Assembly (NCBI RefSeq): GCF_902167705.1
Contig: NZ_CABHMZ010000007.1
Location: 62,001-126,000 of the forward strand
Source: Streptococcus constellatus
GTDB taxonomy: Bacteria; Bacillota; Bacilli; Lactobacillales; Streptococcaceae
Direction of reading: 5' to 3'
Length of the DNA stretch: 64,000 nucleotides
In this document: positions 8,727 through 18,812 of the stretch, in pieces
How positions within the stretch are numbered: position 1 is the first letter of the stretch
Layout: each line of letters starts with the position of its first letter
Position numbers and translations under genes: made by a program
The notes under the pieces: generated by a model
Told to the model about the DNA's origin: nothing
The model's database searches: none
What the model saw: the letters and a program-made list of their open reading frames with translations, nothing else

Positions 8727-9634
8727 TTTATACTGTTACGCTTAATCCTTCTATTGACTATATTGTCCGTTTGGATAAGGTCAATGTTGGAAGCGTGAAT
8801 CGTATGGAGAGCGATGATAAATTTGCTGGTGGCAAAGGCATCAATGTCAGTCGTGTACTCAAACGTTTGGGAATTGACAATACAGCGACTGGCTTTATCG
8901 GTGGTTTTACAGGAAAATTTATTACTGATACTTTGGAAAATGAAGCGATTGCGACCAAATTTGTCCAAGTGTCAGAGGATACGCGTATCAACGTTAAGAT
9001 TAAAGCAGACGCTGAGACAGAAATCAATGGAACGGGTCCGACTGTCTCACCAGAGCAATTGGTAGCCTTAAAAGATATTCTTTCAGGGCTTTCAGAGAAA
9101 GATACAGTTGTCTTTGCAGGGTCAAGCAATAAAAATTTAGGCAATGTTGTCTACAAAGAGCTGATTAGCCTGACGAGACAAACTGGAGCACAAGTCGTTT
9201 GTGATTTCGAGGGACAAACACTTATTGATTCACTAGAGTTTCAGCCATTATTGGTAAAACCAAATAATCATGAGTTGGGTGATATTTTTGGAGTAAAACT
9301 AGAAAATTTAGATGAGATTGAAAAATATGCTCGTGAAATTCTAGCTAAAGGTGCGCAACATGTCATTATTTCTATGGCAGGCGACGGTGCACTTTTGGTA
9401 ACAAAGGACGGAGCTTATTTTGCAAAACCAATCAAGGGAATCGTAAAAAATTCTGTCGGAGCTGGTGATTCAATGGTTGCAGGCTTTACTGGCGAATTTG
9501 TTCGTTCAGGAAATGCTGTTGAAGCCTTCAAATGGGGAGTAGCTTGCGGAACGGCAACGACTTTCTCTGATGACTTGGCAACAGCCGCTTTTATTAACGA
9601 AACGTATGAAAAAGTAGAGGTAGAAAAAATATGA
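8723..9634 (+). CDS. fruK: 1-phosphofructokinase
   Basis: 303 residues, PfkB/ribokinase family. The N-terminus MIYTVTLNPSIDYIV, glycine-rich GGKGINVSRVLKRLG (about 34-48) and C-terminal NSVGAGDSMVAGF with the catalytic Asp are those of FruK/LacC enzymes. It phosphorylates fructose 1-phosphate, the product of FruA, to fructose 1,6-bisphosphate with ATP. The start overlaps the fruR stop and the stop overlaps the fruA start (both ATGA), indicating translational coupling. Confidence 0.96.
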   Translation: MIYTVTLNPSIDYIVRLDKVNVGSVNRMESDDKFAGGKGINVSRVLKRLGIDNTATGFIGGFTGKFITDTLENEAIATKFVQVSEDTRINVKIKADAETEINGTGPTVSPEQLVALKDILSGLSEKDTVVFAGSSNKNLGNVVYKELISLTRQTGAQVVCDFEGQTLIDSLEFQPLLVKPNNHELGDIFGVKLENLDEIEKYAREILAKGAQHVIISMAGDGALLVTKDGAYFAKPIKGIVKNSVGAGDSMVAGFTGEFVRSGNAVEAFKWGVACGTATTFSDDLATAAFINETYEKVEVEKI

Positions 9635-11580
9635 AAATTCAGGATTTACTGAGAAAAGATGTGATGTTGCTTGATTTACAAGCAACTGAAAAAACAGCTG
9701 TTATTGATGAAATGATTCGCAGTTTAGTTGACCACGGTTATGTGACAGATTTTGAAACATTCAAAGAAGGAATCTTGGCTCGTGAAGCTTTAACGTCAAC
9801 AGGCTTGGGTGACGGGATTGCCATGCCACACAGTAAAAATGCGGCAGTCAAAGAAGCAACTGTTCTGTTTGCAAAATCAAACAAGGGTGTGGATTATGAA
9901 AGTTTAGACGGGCAACCAACAGATTTGTTCTTCATGATTGCTGCACCGGAAGGAGCGAACGATACTCACTTGGCTGCACTTGCAGAATTGTCACAATATC
10001 TGATGAAAGATGGATTTGCAGACAAACTTCGTCAAGTAACTTCGCCAGATGAAGTGATTGCATTATTTGACCAAGCGTCTGAAAAAGCAGCAGAGCCCGC
10101 AACGGTAGCACCAGCAACTGAAGGCGGTGATTTCCTTGTTGCGGTAACAGCATGTACAACAGGTATTGCACATACTTATATGGCACAAGAAGCACTCCAA
10201 AAGGTAGCTGCTGAAATGGGCGTTGGTATCAAGGTCGAAACCAACGGTGCTAGTGGTATCGGAAACAAACTGACCGCAGAAGATATTCAAAAAGCAAAAG
10301 CGGTTATTATTGCGGCTGATAAAGCTGTGGAAATGGATCGATTTGACGGCAAGCCATTGATTAACCGTCCGGTTGCTGACGGCATTCGTAAAACAGAGGA
10401 ATTGATTAACTTAGCATTGTCAGGAAAAGCAGAGGTGTATCATGCAGCCAATAAAGAAGCTACCTCCTCTTCAACGAATGCAGCAGGCGGTTTCTATAAA
10501 CATTTGATGAGCGGTGTTAGTCAAATGCTTCCATTCGTTATCGGTGGTGGGATCATGATTGCAGTAGCATTCTTGATTGACCAAGCAATGGGAGTACCAA
10601 AAGATCAATTAGCAAATCTTGGTAGTTATCATGAACTTGCAGCTATGTTTAAGAATATTGGTGGCTTGGCCTTTGGCTTTATGCTTCCTGTACTTGCTGG
10701 TTATATCGCTTATTCTATTGCTGAAAAGCCAGGTTTAGCACCAGGTTTTGTAGCAGGTAGTATGGCTTCAGCAGGTCTTGCTTTTGGTAAAATTCCATTT
10801 GCAGAAGGTGGGAAAGCTACTCTTGCTCTTGCTGGTGTACCTTCTGGTTTCCTTGGAGCCCTAGTGGGTGGTTTCCTTGCAGGTTACGTTGTAAACTTCC
10901 TTAAAAAAGCCTTGAGTGGTCTTCCAAAATCACTTGAAGGTATCAAGTCCATTCTACTTTACCCGCTGTTGGGAACCTTGCTAACTGGTTTCTTGATGCT
11001 GTTGGTGAATATTCCAATGGCAGCTATCAATACTGGCTTGAATAGTTTCCTAGAAGGCTTATCTGGTAGTTCAGCTGTCCTCCTTGGACTCGTTGTAGGT
11101 GGTATGATGGCTATCGATATGGGTGGTCCTTTCAACAAAGCAGCCTATATCTTTGGTACAGGAACTCTTGCAGCAACTGTTTCAACAGGTGGTTCAGTTG
11201 TAATGGCAGCAGTTATGGCTGGTGGTATGGTTCCACCTCTTGCAGTCTTTGTTGCAACCCTTCTATTCAAAGATAAATTCACCGAAGAAGAACGCAATTC
11301 AGGTTTGACAAACATTGTTATGGGTCTCTCATTCATCACGGAAGGTGCCATTCCATTTGGTGCTGCTGACCCTGCCCGTGCCATTCCAAGCTTTATGGTT
11401 GGTTCAGCTTTAGCAGGTGCACTTGTCGGCATGGCTGGTATTAAACTCATGGCACCACACGGAGGTATCTTCGTTATTGCACTTACTTCAAATGCCCTTC
11501 TCTATATCATCTTCATCTTGATTGGCGCAATTGTAAGTGGTGTGTTATTCGGAGCGCTTCGCAAACCATTGAATAAATAA
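9631..11580 (+). CDS. fruA: PTS fructose transporter, fused EIIA-EIIB-EIIC
   Basis: 649 residues in the order IIA-IIB-IIC. The IIA domain (about 1-150) has the phosphorylatable His in GIAMPHSKN. IIB (about 168-265) has the phospho-cysteine in VTACTTGIAHTYMAQEAL. IIC (about 285-649) is a multi-spanning membrane domain with glycine-rich helices and GGPFNKAAY. It imports fructose and phosphorylates it at C1 using phospho-HPr. Last gene of the fruRKA operon, followed by a terminator. Confidence 0.97.
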   Translation: MKIQDLLRKDVMLLDLQATEKTAVIDEMIRSLVDHGYVTDFETFKEGILAREALTSTGLGDGIAMPHSKNAAVKEATVLFAKSNKGVDYESLDGQPTDLFFMIAAPEGANDTHLAALAELSQYLMKDGFADKLRQVTSPDEVIALFDQASEKAAEPATVAPATEGGDFLVAVTACTTGIAHTYMAQEALQKVAAEMGVGIKVETNGASGIGNKLTAEDIQKAKAVIIAADKAVEMDRFDGKPLINRPVADGIRKTEELINLALSGKAEVYHAANKEATSSSTNAAGGFYKHLMSGVSQMLPFVIGGGIMIAVAFLIDQAMGVPKDQLANLGSYHELAAMFKNIGGLAFGFMLPVLAGYIAYSIAEKPGLAPGFVAGSMASAGLAFGKIPFAEGGKATLALAGVPSGFLGALVGGFLAGYVVNFLKKALSGLPKSLEGIKSILLYPLLGTLLTGFLMLLVNIPMAAINTGLNSFLEGLSGSSAVLLGLVVGGMMAIDMGGPFNKAAYIFGTGTLAATVSTGGSVVMAAVMAGGMVPPLAVFVATLLFKDKFTEEERNSGLTNIVMGLSFITEGAIPFGAADPARAIPSFMVGSALAGALVGMAGIKLMAPHGGIFVIALTSNALLYIIFILIGAIVSGVLFGALRKPLNK

Positions 11581-11599
11581 TGATGAGTTTCATCGTTCT

Positions 11600-11634
11600 A
11601 GGAGTTGGAGAAAAATTCTCTAGCTCCTTTTTTT
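11600..11634 (+). terminator. Terminator of the fru operon
   Basis: AGGAGTTGGAGAA (11600-11612) pairs with TTCTCTAGCTCCT (11616-11628) with wobble pairs, followed by a T-run. Confidence 0.85.
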
Positions 11635-11741
11635 AATCTAAAAGAAAGATTGAAAGGAGATGATTTTCATACTGATTAAAATAGTCAGGCGCTGGAAAAT
11701 ATGTTATAATTTTAATAACGCATATTTTGAGGAGAAACGAA

Positions 11742-12116
11742 ATGGAATTACAACGTGAAAAAGAATTTGTTAGTCAATATCATTATGACGCACGTAATCT
11801 AGAATGGGAAAAAGAAAACGGAACGCCAGAAACGAAAGTGGATGTCAATTTTCAATTGTTAAATCAAGATCAAGAGGGACAAGTGACTTCTATCGTTGTA
11901 ATTGTGAGTTTTATGATTGTCTTTGATGCTTTTGTCATTAGTGGAACCATCTCACAAGTCAATCATATTATGGGACGAATTGTCAATGAGCCAAGTGAAT
12001 TTGAGCAGGACGAAGTAGAACAATTAGCTCGTCCAAGTTTGTCCGTCTTAAATCGTTTGACCTATGAAGTAACAGAAATCGCCTTGGATTTACCAGGTAT
12101 CAATTTGGAGTTTTAA
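11742..12116 (+). CDS. DUF1149 family protein (SecB-like fold)
   Basis: 124 residues when started at ATG 11742, which has GGAG 9-12 nt upstream; an upstream in-frame TTG is not needed. The acidic N-terminus and the segment QVTSIVVIVSFMIVFDAFVISGTISQ are typical of the DUF1149 family of streptococci and enterococci, whose known structures resemble SecB. A chaperone-like role is plausible but unproven. A TATAAT at 11704-11709 gives it its own promoter. degV follows after 3 bp. Confidence 0.8.
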   Translation: MELQREKEFVSQYHYDARNLEWEKENGTPETKVDVNFQLLNQDQEGQVTSIVVIVSFMIVFDAFVISGTISQVNHIMGRIVNEPSEFEQDEVEQLARPSLSVLNRLTYEVTEIALDLPGINLEF

Positions 12117-12119
12117 TGC

Positions 12120-12968
12120 ATGAAATTAGCCGTAATCACTGATTCGTCAGCATATTTGGACAGCAGAGTCATCGAAAATGAGCATTTATTTGTCTTAGAT
12201 ATTCCCGTTAGTATTGATGGGGTTGAGTATATTGAAGGAAAGAATCTTTCTGCTAGTGAATTTTATCAAAAAATGGCAGCTTCTAGTGAATTACCAAAGA
12301 CTAGCCAACCGAGTATTGCCAGCTTAGTAAATGTCCTTTCTTTAGTAGAAGAGCAAGGTTATACACATGTCATTGGTCTGTTTTTATCAAGTGGCATTTC
12401 TGGTTTTTATCAAAATATCCAATATTTGAAAGATGAATTTCCAAGCTTAGAAATTGTTTTTCCAGATTCAAAAATCACAAGTGCGCCACTTGGAATGATG
12501 GTGGAGCATATTTTGAACTGGGCTGAACAAGGGTTAGCGTTTGAGCAAATTTTAAGCAATCTTGACGTTCAAATCAAGGGAATTGGCGCTTTTATCATGG
12601 TAGATGACTTAAATCATTTGGTGAAAGGCGGTCGTTTGTCGAATGGTGCTGCAATTCTAGGAAACTTGCTCAGTATCAAACCAATTCTTTACTTTAATGA
12701 TGAGGGAGTCATTGAGGTTTATGAAAAGATTCGTACCGAGAAAAAAGCTACGAAACGTCTGATTGAGATTGTCAAAGAGCAGACTGCACAAGGAAATTAC
12801 CAAGTGATGATTATTCATGGAAATGCACTGGAAAAAGCAGAACATTTACATCAATTATTGTTAGAAGATGGTGTTTCCGGAGAGATTCCGATTGCGACAT
12901 TTGGCAGTGTGATTGGGACTCACTTGGGTGCTGGAAGTATTGCCTTAGCTTATATTCCGATTGTTTAA
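12120..12968 (+). CDS. DegV family fatty-acid-binding protein
   Basis: 282 residues with the DegV layout: N-terminal ITDSSAYLD, the ligand-loop region KTSQPS near residue 60, and [21 protein letters not shown] (about 163-183). DegV/FakB proteins bind a fatty acid and present it to the kinase FakA so that exogenous fatty acids enter phospholipid synthesis. Whether this paralogue is a true FakB cannot be decided here. It starts 3 bp after the DUF1149 gene and is followed 10 bp later by dapB, so it is probably part of an operon running through the ABC-F gene. Confidence 0.9.
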   Translation: MKLAVITDSSAYLDSRVIENEHLFVLDIPVSIDGVEYIEGKNLSASEFYQKMAASSELPKTSQPSIASLVNVLSLVEEQGYTHVIGLFLSSGISGFYQNIQYLKDEFPSLEIVFPDSKITSAPLGMMVEHILNWAEQGLAFEQILSNLDVQIKGIGAFIMVDDLNHLVKGGRLSNGAAILGNLLSIKPILYFNDEGVIEVYEKIRTEKKATKRLIEIVKEQTAQGNYQVMIIHGNALEKAEHLHQLLLEDGVSGEIPIATFGSVIGTHLGAGSIALAYIPIV

Positions 12969-12978
12969 GGAGAATTCC

Positions 12979-13746
12979 ATGAGTATAAAGGTCATTATTG
13001 CTGGTTTCAAAGGAAAAATGGGACAAGCTGCTTATAAAATGGTGACAGAAGATCCTGCATTAGAGCTCGTTGGATTGCTTGACCCGCTCACTCCAGAAAA
13101 AGAAGTAGCTGGTGTTCCCGTTTTTAATCAGAAAGAAGATTTGAGTGGCGTAGAAGCGGATGTATGGGTTGATTTTACAACTCCTAAAGTGGCGTATGAA
13201 AATACTCGTTTTGCATTAGAGCATGGCTTTGCACCTGTGGTCGGAACGACTGGATTTACATCGGATGAAATTAAAGAGTTAGTTGAGTTTTCTCGGCAAA
13301 AAGAGCTAGGAGGCTTGATTGCTCCTAATTTTGCTGTGGGAGCGGTTCTCTTGATGCAATTTGCAGCACAAGCAGCTAAATATTTTCCAGATGTGGAAAT
13401 CATTGAACTACATCATGATCAGAAAAAGGATGCGCCGAGCGGCACTGCGATTAAAACAGCTGAATTGATCAGCAAAGTTCGCCCAAAGAAGCATCAGGGT
13501 GCAATGGATGAAAAAGAAATATTGGCAGGAGCGCGCGGCGCAGAAATGGACGGTATGCGCATTCACTCGGTTCGTTTACCAGGCTTGGTGGCGCATCAAG
13601 AAGTCATCTTTGGCGGTCAAGGTGAAGGGTTGACGCTGCGTCATGATTCGTACGATCGTAAGTCTTTCATGACGGGGGTGAATTTAGGTATTAAGGAAGT
13701 GGTCAAGAAAAAAGAACTTGTCTACGGATTGGAATATTTATTATGA
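12979..13746 (+). CDS. dapB: 4-hydroxy-tetrahydrodipicolinate reductase
   Basis: 255 residues from ATG 12979, which follows AAGGAG; an earlier in-frame TTG at 12961 lies before that ribosome site and is rejected. The nucleotide-binding motif is [11 protein letters not shown], and the active-site signature is [15 protein letters not shown] (about 150-164). It carries out the NAD(P)H-dependent reduction step in lysine and diaminopimelate synthesis. The stop overlaps the cca start (ATGA). Confidence 0.96.
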   Translation: MSIKVIIAGFKGKMGQAAYKMVTEDPALELVGLLDPLTPEKEVAGVPVFNQKEDLSGVEADVWVDFTTPKVAYENTRFALEHGFAPVVGTTGFTSDEIKELVEFSRQKELGGLIAPNFAVGAVLLMQFAAQAAKYFPDVEIIELHHDQKKDAPSGTAIKTAELISKVRPKKHQGAMDEKEILAGARGAEMDGMRIHSVRLPGLVAHQEVIFGGQGEGLTLRHDSYDRKSFMTGVNLGIKEVVKKKELVYGLEYLL

Positions 13747-14942
13747 GATTAGAAAATCTGCCTTCTGAATTTCAGGAGGCTTTACCAGTATTAAAGAAGA
13801 TTAAGGATGCCGGTTTTGAGGCGTATTTTGTCGGCGGTTCAGTCCGCGATGCTTTATTGAATCGACCGATTCATGATGTGGATATTGCAAGTTCCAGTTA
13901 TCCAGAAGAAACCAAGCGTATTTTTGAGCGAACGATTGATGTTGGGATTGAGCATGGGACAGTTTTGGTGTTAGAAGATGATCATGAGTACGAAGTGACG
14001 ACTTTTCGGACAGAGGATATCTATGTAGATTATCGCAGACCTAGCCATGTCACGTTTGTTCGTTCTCTCGAAGAAGATTTAAAACGGCGTGATTTTACAA
14101 TCAATGCTTTGGCTTTGGATGAAGCGGGGAATGTGATTGATTTATTTGAAGGGTTGGATGATCTGAAACAGCAGATCTTACGTGCTGTAGGAATACCTTC
14201 GGAACGCTTCAACGAAGACGCCTTGCGCATTATGCGAGGTTTTCGTTTTCAGGCATCCTTAGGCTTTTCATTAGATACAGACACATTTCAGGCTATGAAA
14301 ATGTGTGCGCCACTATTAGAAAAAATTTCTGTAGAGCGGACTTTCATTGAATTTGACAAATTATTGACAGCGTCTTATTGGCGTAAAGGATTGAAAAGTT
14401 TGCTTGCCAGTGGTGCAACAGACTATTTGCCTGACATGCGCAGCAGTCAATTACAATTGGAAACGATGTTTGATGTTAAAACAGATTTTCAATTTACGAG
14501 TTCAGAGCAAGCCTGGGCTGCTCTCTTAATGGCTCTTCAAGTAAAAAATGTTAAAAAATTCCTCAAGCATTGGAAAACTTCAAATGAATTTCAAAAGCGC
14601 GTAGAGCAAATTGTCACGATTTATAATATTCGCCAAAAGCATTTTCTGGATAAAGAAGAATGCTATCGTTTTGAACTGGACCTAATGATACAAGCAGAAG
14701 AAATTCGTCAAGCACAGGGACTAGCGGTTGATTTTGAAAACATTCATTCTACTTATGATTCACTAACGATTCATGATAAACATGAAATTGTTGTCAATGG
14801 TGGTCTGTTAATCAAAGAATTTGGCTTTAAGCCGGGACCTGCTTTAGGACAGCTCTTGACTGAGATTGAGACGGCTATTGTGAATGGTGTCTTGGACAAC
14901 CGTCTTGAAGCTATTTTAGCTTTTGTAGAGGAGAGAAGATGA
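13743..14942 (+). CDS. cca: CCA-adding tRNA nucleotidyltransferase
   Basis: 399 residues, class II CCA enzyme. It has [21 protein letters not shown] (nucleotidyltransferase loop plus the Asp-x-Asp metal site near residues 31-50), [10 protein letters not shown], and the [13 protein letters not shown] segment that reads the incoming base. It builds or repairs the 3' CCA of tRNAs. It overlaps dapB upstream and the ABC-F gene downstream by 4 bp each, so translation of all three is probably coupled. Confidence 0.96.
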   Translation: MRLENLPSEFQEALPVLKKIKDAGFEAYFVGGSVRDALLNRPIHDVDIASSSYPEETKRIFERTIDVGIEHGTVLVLEDDHEYEVTTFRTEDIYVDYRRPSHVTFVRSLEEDLKRRDFTINALALDEAGNVIDLFEGLDDLKQQILRAVGIPSERFNEDALRIMRGFRFQASLGFSLDTDTFQAMKMCAPLLEKISVERTFIEFDKLLTASYWRKGLKSLLASGATDYLPDMRSSQLQLETMFDVKTDFQFTSSEQAWAALLMALQVKNVKKFLKHWKTSNEFQKRVEQIVTIYNIRQKHFLDKEECYRFELDLMIQAEEIRQAQGLAVDFENIHSTYDSLTIHDKHEIVVNGGLLIKEFGFKPGPALGQLLTEIETAIVNGVLDNRLEAILAFVEERR

Positions 14943-16804
14943 GTGACTTTATTGTTGAAAAGTTGACTAAAACGGTGGGAGATAAGACTGTTTTTAAAAA
15001 CATTTCCTTTATTCTTCATGGTTTGGATCGGATTGGCTTGATTGGGGTTAATGGAACTGGAAAAACGACTCTTTTGAATGTCCTGTCTGGAAAATCAGGA
15101 TTTGATGGGGATGTCAATCCCTTTTCTGCACATTCGGGCTATAAGATTGGTTACTTAACTCAAGAACCACGCTTTGATGACGACAAGACGGTACTAGATA
15201 CGGTTTTATCTAGCAATCTGCGAGAAATGCAGCTCATTCGTGAGTATGAGCTATTGCTGTCTAACTATGATGAAAGCAGTCAATCTCGTCTAGAGAAAGT
15301 TATGGCTGAAATGGATGCTCTTCAAGCATGGGAAATTGAAAGTCAAGTTAAGACTGTTTTGTCGAAGTTGGGTTTGAACGATTTATCTGCTAAGGTCGGC
15401 GACCTGTCGGGTGGTTTGCGACGCCGCGTGCAATTAGCGCAAGTCTTGTTAGGAGATGATGACTTATTGCTCCTTGATGAGCCAACCAACCATTTGGATA
15501 TTGATAGTATCGAATGGCTGACGAATTTTTTGAAGAATTCCAAAAAAACGGTTCTTTTCATTACCCATGACCGCTATTTTCTAGATCATGTTTCGACACG
15601 GATTTTTGAATTGGACAGCGGAGATTTGCTTGAATATCAAGGAAATTATCAAGATTACGTTCGTTTGAAGGCGGAACAAGACGAGCAAGATGCTGCCCTT
15701 CTCCATAAAAAGCAGCAACTTTATAAGCAGGAATTGTCTTGGATGCGCCGCCAGCCACAGGCCAGAGCAACCAAGCAGCAAGCACGTATCAATCGTTTTC
15801 AGGATTTGAAAAAGGATTTATCTGATCAAGCGACTCAGACAGACTTAGAAATGAATTTCGAGACCAGTCGGATTGGTAAAAAAGTGATTGAATTTAAAGA
15901 TGTGGATTTTGCTTATGGTAACAAAAAGCTCCTTTCTCATTTTAACTTGCTGGTTCAAAATAAAGATCGGATTGGGATTGTGGGGGATAACGGTGTTGGA
16001 AAATCCACTTTGCTCAATCTAATTGCTGGGAAATTAGCACCTCAATCTGGTCAACTGATTATTGGTGAGACAGTTCGTGTGGCTTATTTCTCACAGCAAA
16101 TTGAAGGGTTGGACGAATCCAAACGCGTTATCAATTTCTTGCAGGAAGTCGCAGAAGAAGTTAAGACATCTGCGGGGACGACATCTATTGCTGAACTCTT
16201 GGAACAATTTCTCTTTCCTCGCTCCACTCATGGAACTTTGATTGAAAAATTGTCCGGAGGAGAGAAAAAACGGCTCTACCTTCTGAAATTATTGTTGGAA
16301 AAGCCGAATGTTTTGCTGTTGGATGAGCCGACTAATGACTTAGATATTGCGACATTAACGGTGCTAGAGAATTTTTTGCAGGGTTTTGCTGGACCAGTTA
16401 TGACTGTTAGTCACGATCGGTATTTCCTTGATAAAGTAGCAGATAAGGTTTTAGCCTTTGAAGAGGGAACGATCAGAGAATACTTCGGTAATTATACTGA
16501 TTATTTGGATGAAAAAGCGTTTGAGCTAGAGAGCTCTGCTATTTCCCAAAAGCCGGAAAAGGAAAAAGTAGCTAAAGTGCGAGAGGAAAAGAAGCGCTTA
16601 AGCTACTTTGAAAAACAGGAGTGGGAGTCTATTGAGGGAGATATAGAGAAGCTTGAGGAGAAAATTGCAGCTATTGAGCAGGAAATGCAGGAATATGCTT
16701 CGGACTTCGGCCGACTCGCTGAACTCCAAAAAGAGTTGGATGGTAAAAACGATTTACTCTTGAAGAAATATGAGCGCTACGAATACTTGAGCGAGTTAGT
16801 ATAG
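14939..16804 (+). CDS. ABC-F family ATPase (Uup/YfmR-like)
   Basis: 621 residues with two ABC domains and no membrane segments. Walker A motifs are GVNGTGKTT (about 36-44) and GDNGVGKST (about 350). Signature motifs are [13 protein letters not shown] and [14 protein letters not shown], each followed by [11 protein letters not shown] or [12 protein letters not shown] linker rich in Arg/Lys ([15 protein letters not shown]) and a C-terminal coiled coil (about 545-621) match Uup/YfmR proteins. Such proteins act on the ribosome E site or on stalled ribosomes. Not obviously a resistance subtype. Last gene of the dapB-cca operon. Confidence 0.9.
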   Translation: MSDFIVEKLTKTVGDKTVFKNISFILHGLDRIGLIGVNGTGKTTLLNVLSGKSGFDGDVNPFSAHSGYKIGYLTQEPRFDDDKTVLDTVLSSNLREMQLIREYELLLSNYDESSQSRLEKVMAEMDALQAWEIESQVKTVLSKLGLNDLSAKVGDLSGGLRRRVQLAQVLLGDDDLLLLDEPTNHLDIDSIEWLTNFLKNSKKTVLFITHDRYFLDHVSTRIFELDSGDLLEYQGNYQDYVRLKAEQDEQDAALLHKKQQLYKQELSWMRRQPQARATKQQARINRFQDLKKDLSDQATQTDLEMNFETSRIGKKVIEFKDVDFAYGNKKLLSHFNLLVQNKDRIGIVGDNGVGKSTLLNLIAGKLAPQSGQLIIGETVRVAYFSQQIEGLDESKRVINFLQEVAEEVKTSAGTTSIAELLEQFLFPRSTHGTLIEKLSGGEKKRLYLLKLLLEKPNVLLLDEPTNDLDIATLTVLENFLQGFAGPVMTVSHDRYFLDKVADKVLAFEEGTIREYFGNYTDYLDEKAFELESSAISQKPEKEKVAKVREEKKRLSYFEKQEWESIEGDIEKLEEKIAAIEQEMQEYASDFGRLAELQKELDGKNDLLLKKYERYEYLSELV

Positions 16805-16861
16805 AATTGACTAACGCATGCTGTGTGTATCGAGTACAATTACATTTTTAAACAAGGTCTA

Positions 16862-16890
16862 TTTACAAGTCCTATAAAATTTGGTATAAT
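16862..16890 (+). promoter_or_regulatory. Promoter of the pheS T-box transcript
   Basis: -35 TTTACA (16862-16867), 17-bp spacer, -10 TATAAT (16885-16890), immediately upstream of the T-box leader. Confidence 0.7.
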
Positions 16891-16904
16891 ATCAACTAAT
16901 TAAA

Positions 16905-17095
16905 TAAGAATCCGCAAGACTAGTAGCTTAGGGGAAGTTTGACAGGGAGAAGAGCCAGAGACTGAGAGCTCTTTAGATGAAAACTAGGTGAATTCACTTG
17001 CAAAAGGATTGAGAATTAAGGTCTGGGAAGCCAGATAAAAACGGATGGTACCGCGTGTCAACGCTCCGCTTATGGAGTTTGGCATGCGGTTTTTA
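16905..17095 (+). ncRNA. Phenylalanine T-box riboswitch controlling pheS
   Basis: The leader has the T-box layout: an AGAG-rich stem I, a specifier loop with UUC (16994-16996, in GGTGAATTCACTTG), the conserved T-box TGGTACCGCG (17046-17055), and a terminator stem pairing 17050-17067 with 17074-17090, followed by T5. Uncharged tRNA-Phe should pair with UUC and the T-box and favour the antiterminator, raising pheS expression when phenylalanine is scarce. The specifier agrees with the downstream gene. Confidence 0.93.
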
Positions 17096-17109
17096 TATTT
17101 GGAGGAATT

Positions 17110-18156
17110 ATGTCAACCATTGAAGAACAATTAAATAAGCTTAGAGAAGAAACACTGGCGTCGTTGAAAAAAATCTCAACTGAAAATGAAAAAGAAATGC
17201 AAAATCTACGAGTTTCTGTTCTTGGGAAAAAAGGCTCTTTAACAGAGATTTTAAAAGGCATGAAAGACGTCTCTGCTGATATGCGTCCGATTATCGGGAA
17301 GCATGTTAATGAAGCGCGGGATATTTTGACCGCTGCTTTTGAAGAATCTGCAAAGCTACTAGAAGAGCAAAAAGTTGCTAATCAGTTAACGAGGGAGTCA
17401 GTAGATGTCACCCTTCCTGGTCGGAAAATTCCTGCTGGGAATCGTCATGTTCTTAGCCAAACAAGTGAAGAAATTGAAGATATTTTTATCGGCATGGGCT
17501 ATCAAGTCGTAGATGGTTTTGAAGTTGAAACAGACTATTACAACTTTGAGCGGATGAATTTGCCAAAAGATCACCCAGCGCGTGACATGCAGGATACTTT
17601 CTATATTACAGAAGAAATTTTGCTGCGCACTCACACCAGTCCAGTACAAGCTCGTGCTATGGACGCTCATGATTTTTCGAAAGGGCCTCTGAAAATGATC
17701 TCGCCAGGGCGTGTGTTCCGACGGGATACGGACGATGCGACGCATTCTCATCAATTTCATCAAATTGAAGGTTTGGTTGTCGGCAAAAATATTTCTATGG
17801 CAGACCTTCAAGGAACATTGCAGCTCATTGTGCAAAAGATGTTTGGAGAAGACCGCAGCATTCGTCTGCGTCCGTCCTATTTCCCATTTACAGAGCCGTC
17901 TGTTGAGGTGGATGTTTCTTGCTTTAAATGTGGTGGGCAAGGATGCAATGTCTGCAAAAAGACTGGCTGGATTGAAATTATGGGAGCTGGAATGGTGCAC
18001 CCTCGTGTCCTTGAAATGAGCGGCATTGATGCTAATGTTTATTCTGGTTTTGCTTTTGGACTGGGTCAAGAACGGGTGGCTATGCTGCGCTACGGTATCA
18101 ATGACATTCGTGGCTTCTATCAAGGTGATGTTCGTTTTTCAGAACAATTTAAATAA
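17110..18156 (+). CDS. pheS: Phenylalanine-tRNA ligase alpha subunit
   Basis: 348 residues. An N-terminal coiled-coil arm (about 1-90) is followed by the class II catalytic core, with motif 2 [19 protein letters not shown] and motif 3 [32 protein letters not shown] four-cysteine insertion looks like a metal-binding knuckle. It pairs with PheT as an alpha2beta2 enzyme that charges tRNA-Phe. ATG follows GGAGGAATT directly behind the T-box terminator. Confidence 0.97.
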   Translation: MSTIEEQLNKLREETLASLKKISTENEKEMQNLRVSVLGKKGSLTEILKGMKDVSADMRPIIGKHVNEARDILTAAFEESAKLLEEQKVANQLTRESVDVTLPGRKIPAGNRHVLSQTSEEIEDIFIGMGYQVVDGFEVETDYYNFERMNLPKDHPARDMQDTFYITEEILLRTHTSPVQARAMDAHDFSKGPLKMISPGRVFRRDTDDATHSHQFHQIEGLVVGKNISMADLQGTLQLIVQKMFGEDRSIRLRPSYFPFTEPSVEVDVSCFKCGGQGCNVCKKTGWIEIMGAGMVHPRVLEMSGIDANVYSGFAFGLGQERVAMLRYGINDIRGFYQGDVRFSEQFK

Positions 18157-18161
18157 ATGCT

Positions 18162-18689
18162 ATGTTAATAAAAGTAAAAGAAGAACAGGCTGAAGTTCTA
18201 CGAGAACTGGAAGTGCAAACCTATCAAGAAACTTTCGGCCCTTATATCAAAGCGGAAGATATGCAAGATTATTTTACTCATGAGCTCTCACTTGAGCAAA
18301 TTCAGAAGGATTTGGCGCAAGCAGAGTCGGAGACCTATTTTGCACTAGATGAGAAAGAAAAGATAGTTGGTTTTCTCAAATTTAACTGGGGGCAAGCACA
18401 GACTGAGCCAGTAGAATCAGAATATCTAATGGTGAATGCTTTTGAGGTTCACCGGATTTATGTTTTGAAATCTCATCAAGGACAAGGCTTTGGCAAGGAA
18501 ATGTTTGATTTTGCTATGCAAGAAGCTGTTAAACGTGGCTTTTTCTGGGTTTGGTTAGGTGTTTGGGAAAAGAATTTCAAAGCGCAAAACTTTTACTTTA
18601 AATATGGCTTTGAACGTTTTAGTGAGCATGAATATGCGACTGGTGAAACAGTTGATATTGACTGGCTCATTCGGAAAAAATTAAAATAA
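18162..18689 (+). CDS. GNAT acetyltransferase between pheS and pheT
   Basis: 175 residues with a GNAT fold. The acetyl-CoA loop is VHRIYVLKSHQGQGFGKEMFDFA (about 100-122) and the C-terminal motif B region is NFKAQNFYFKYGFERF. The N-terminus resembles polyamine-type acetyltransferases of the PaiA group, but the substrate cannot be told from sequence. It lies 5 bp after pheS, an arrangement I remember from other streptococci, and is probably read through from the T-box transcript. Confidence 0.85.
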   Translation: MLIKVKEEQAEVLRELEVQTYQETFGPYIKAEDMQDYFTHELSLEQIQKDLAQAESETYFALDEKEKIVGFLKFNWGQAQTEPVESEYLMVNAFEVHRIYVLKSHQGQGFGKEMFDFAMQEAVKRGFFWVWLGVWEKNFKAQNFYFKYGFERFSEHEYATGETVDIDWLIRKKLK

Positions 18690-18754
18690 GCGGAAAAGCA
18701 CTTGGCTTGGGCGTCTGTCCCAATCTCAAAAAGAAAGGAAATAGTATGAGGCAA

Positions 18755-18778
18755 AATTTTTGAGACGAAGCAAAAATT
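18755..18778 (+). repeat. Short stem-loop in the gap before pheT
   Basis: AATTTTTG (18755-18762) pairs with CAAAAATT (18771-18778) around an 8-nt loop. The 18690-18812 gap also contains TGGGCGTCTGTCCCA-like complementary bases near 18705. No gene is seen; it may be a processing or attenuation element between the acetyltransferase and pheT. Confidence 0.4.
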
Positions 18779-18812
18779 CTCAAAGATTTCTATGAACTCA
18801 TATAGATGAATT

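Noticed and set aside
17398..18123. 241-codon minus-strand ORF opposite pheS
   Set aside because: Long antisense frame inside an unmistakable pheS; no SD and no protein-like motifs.
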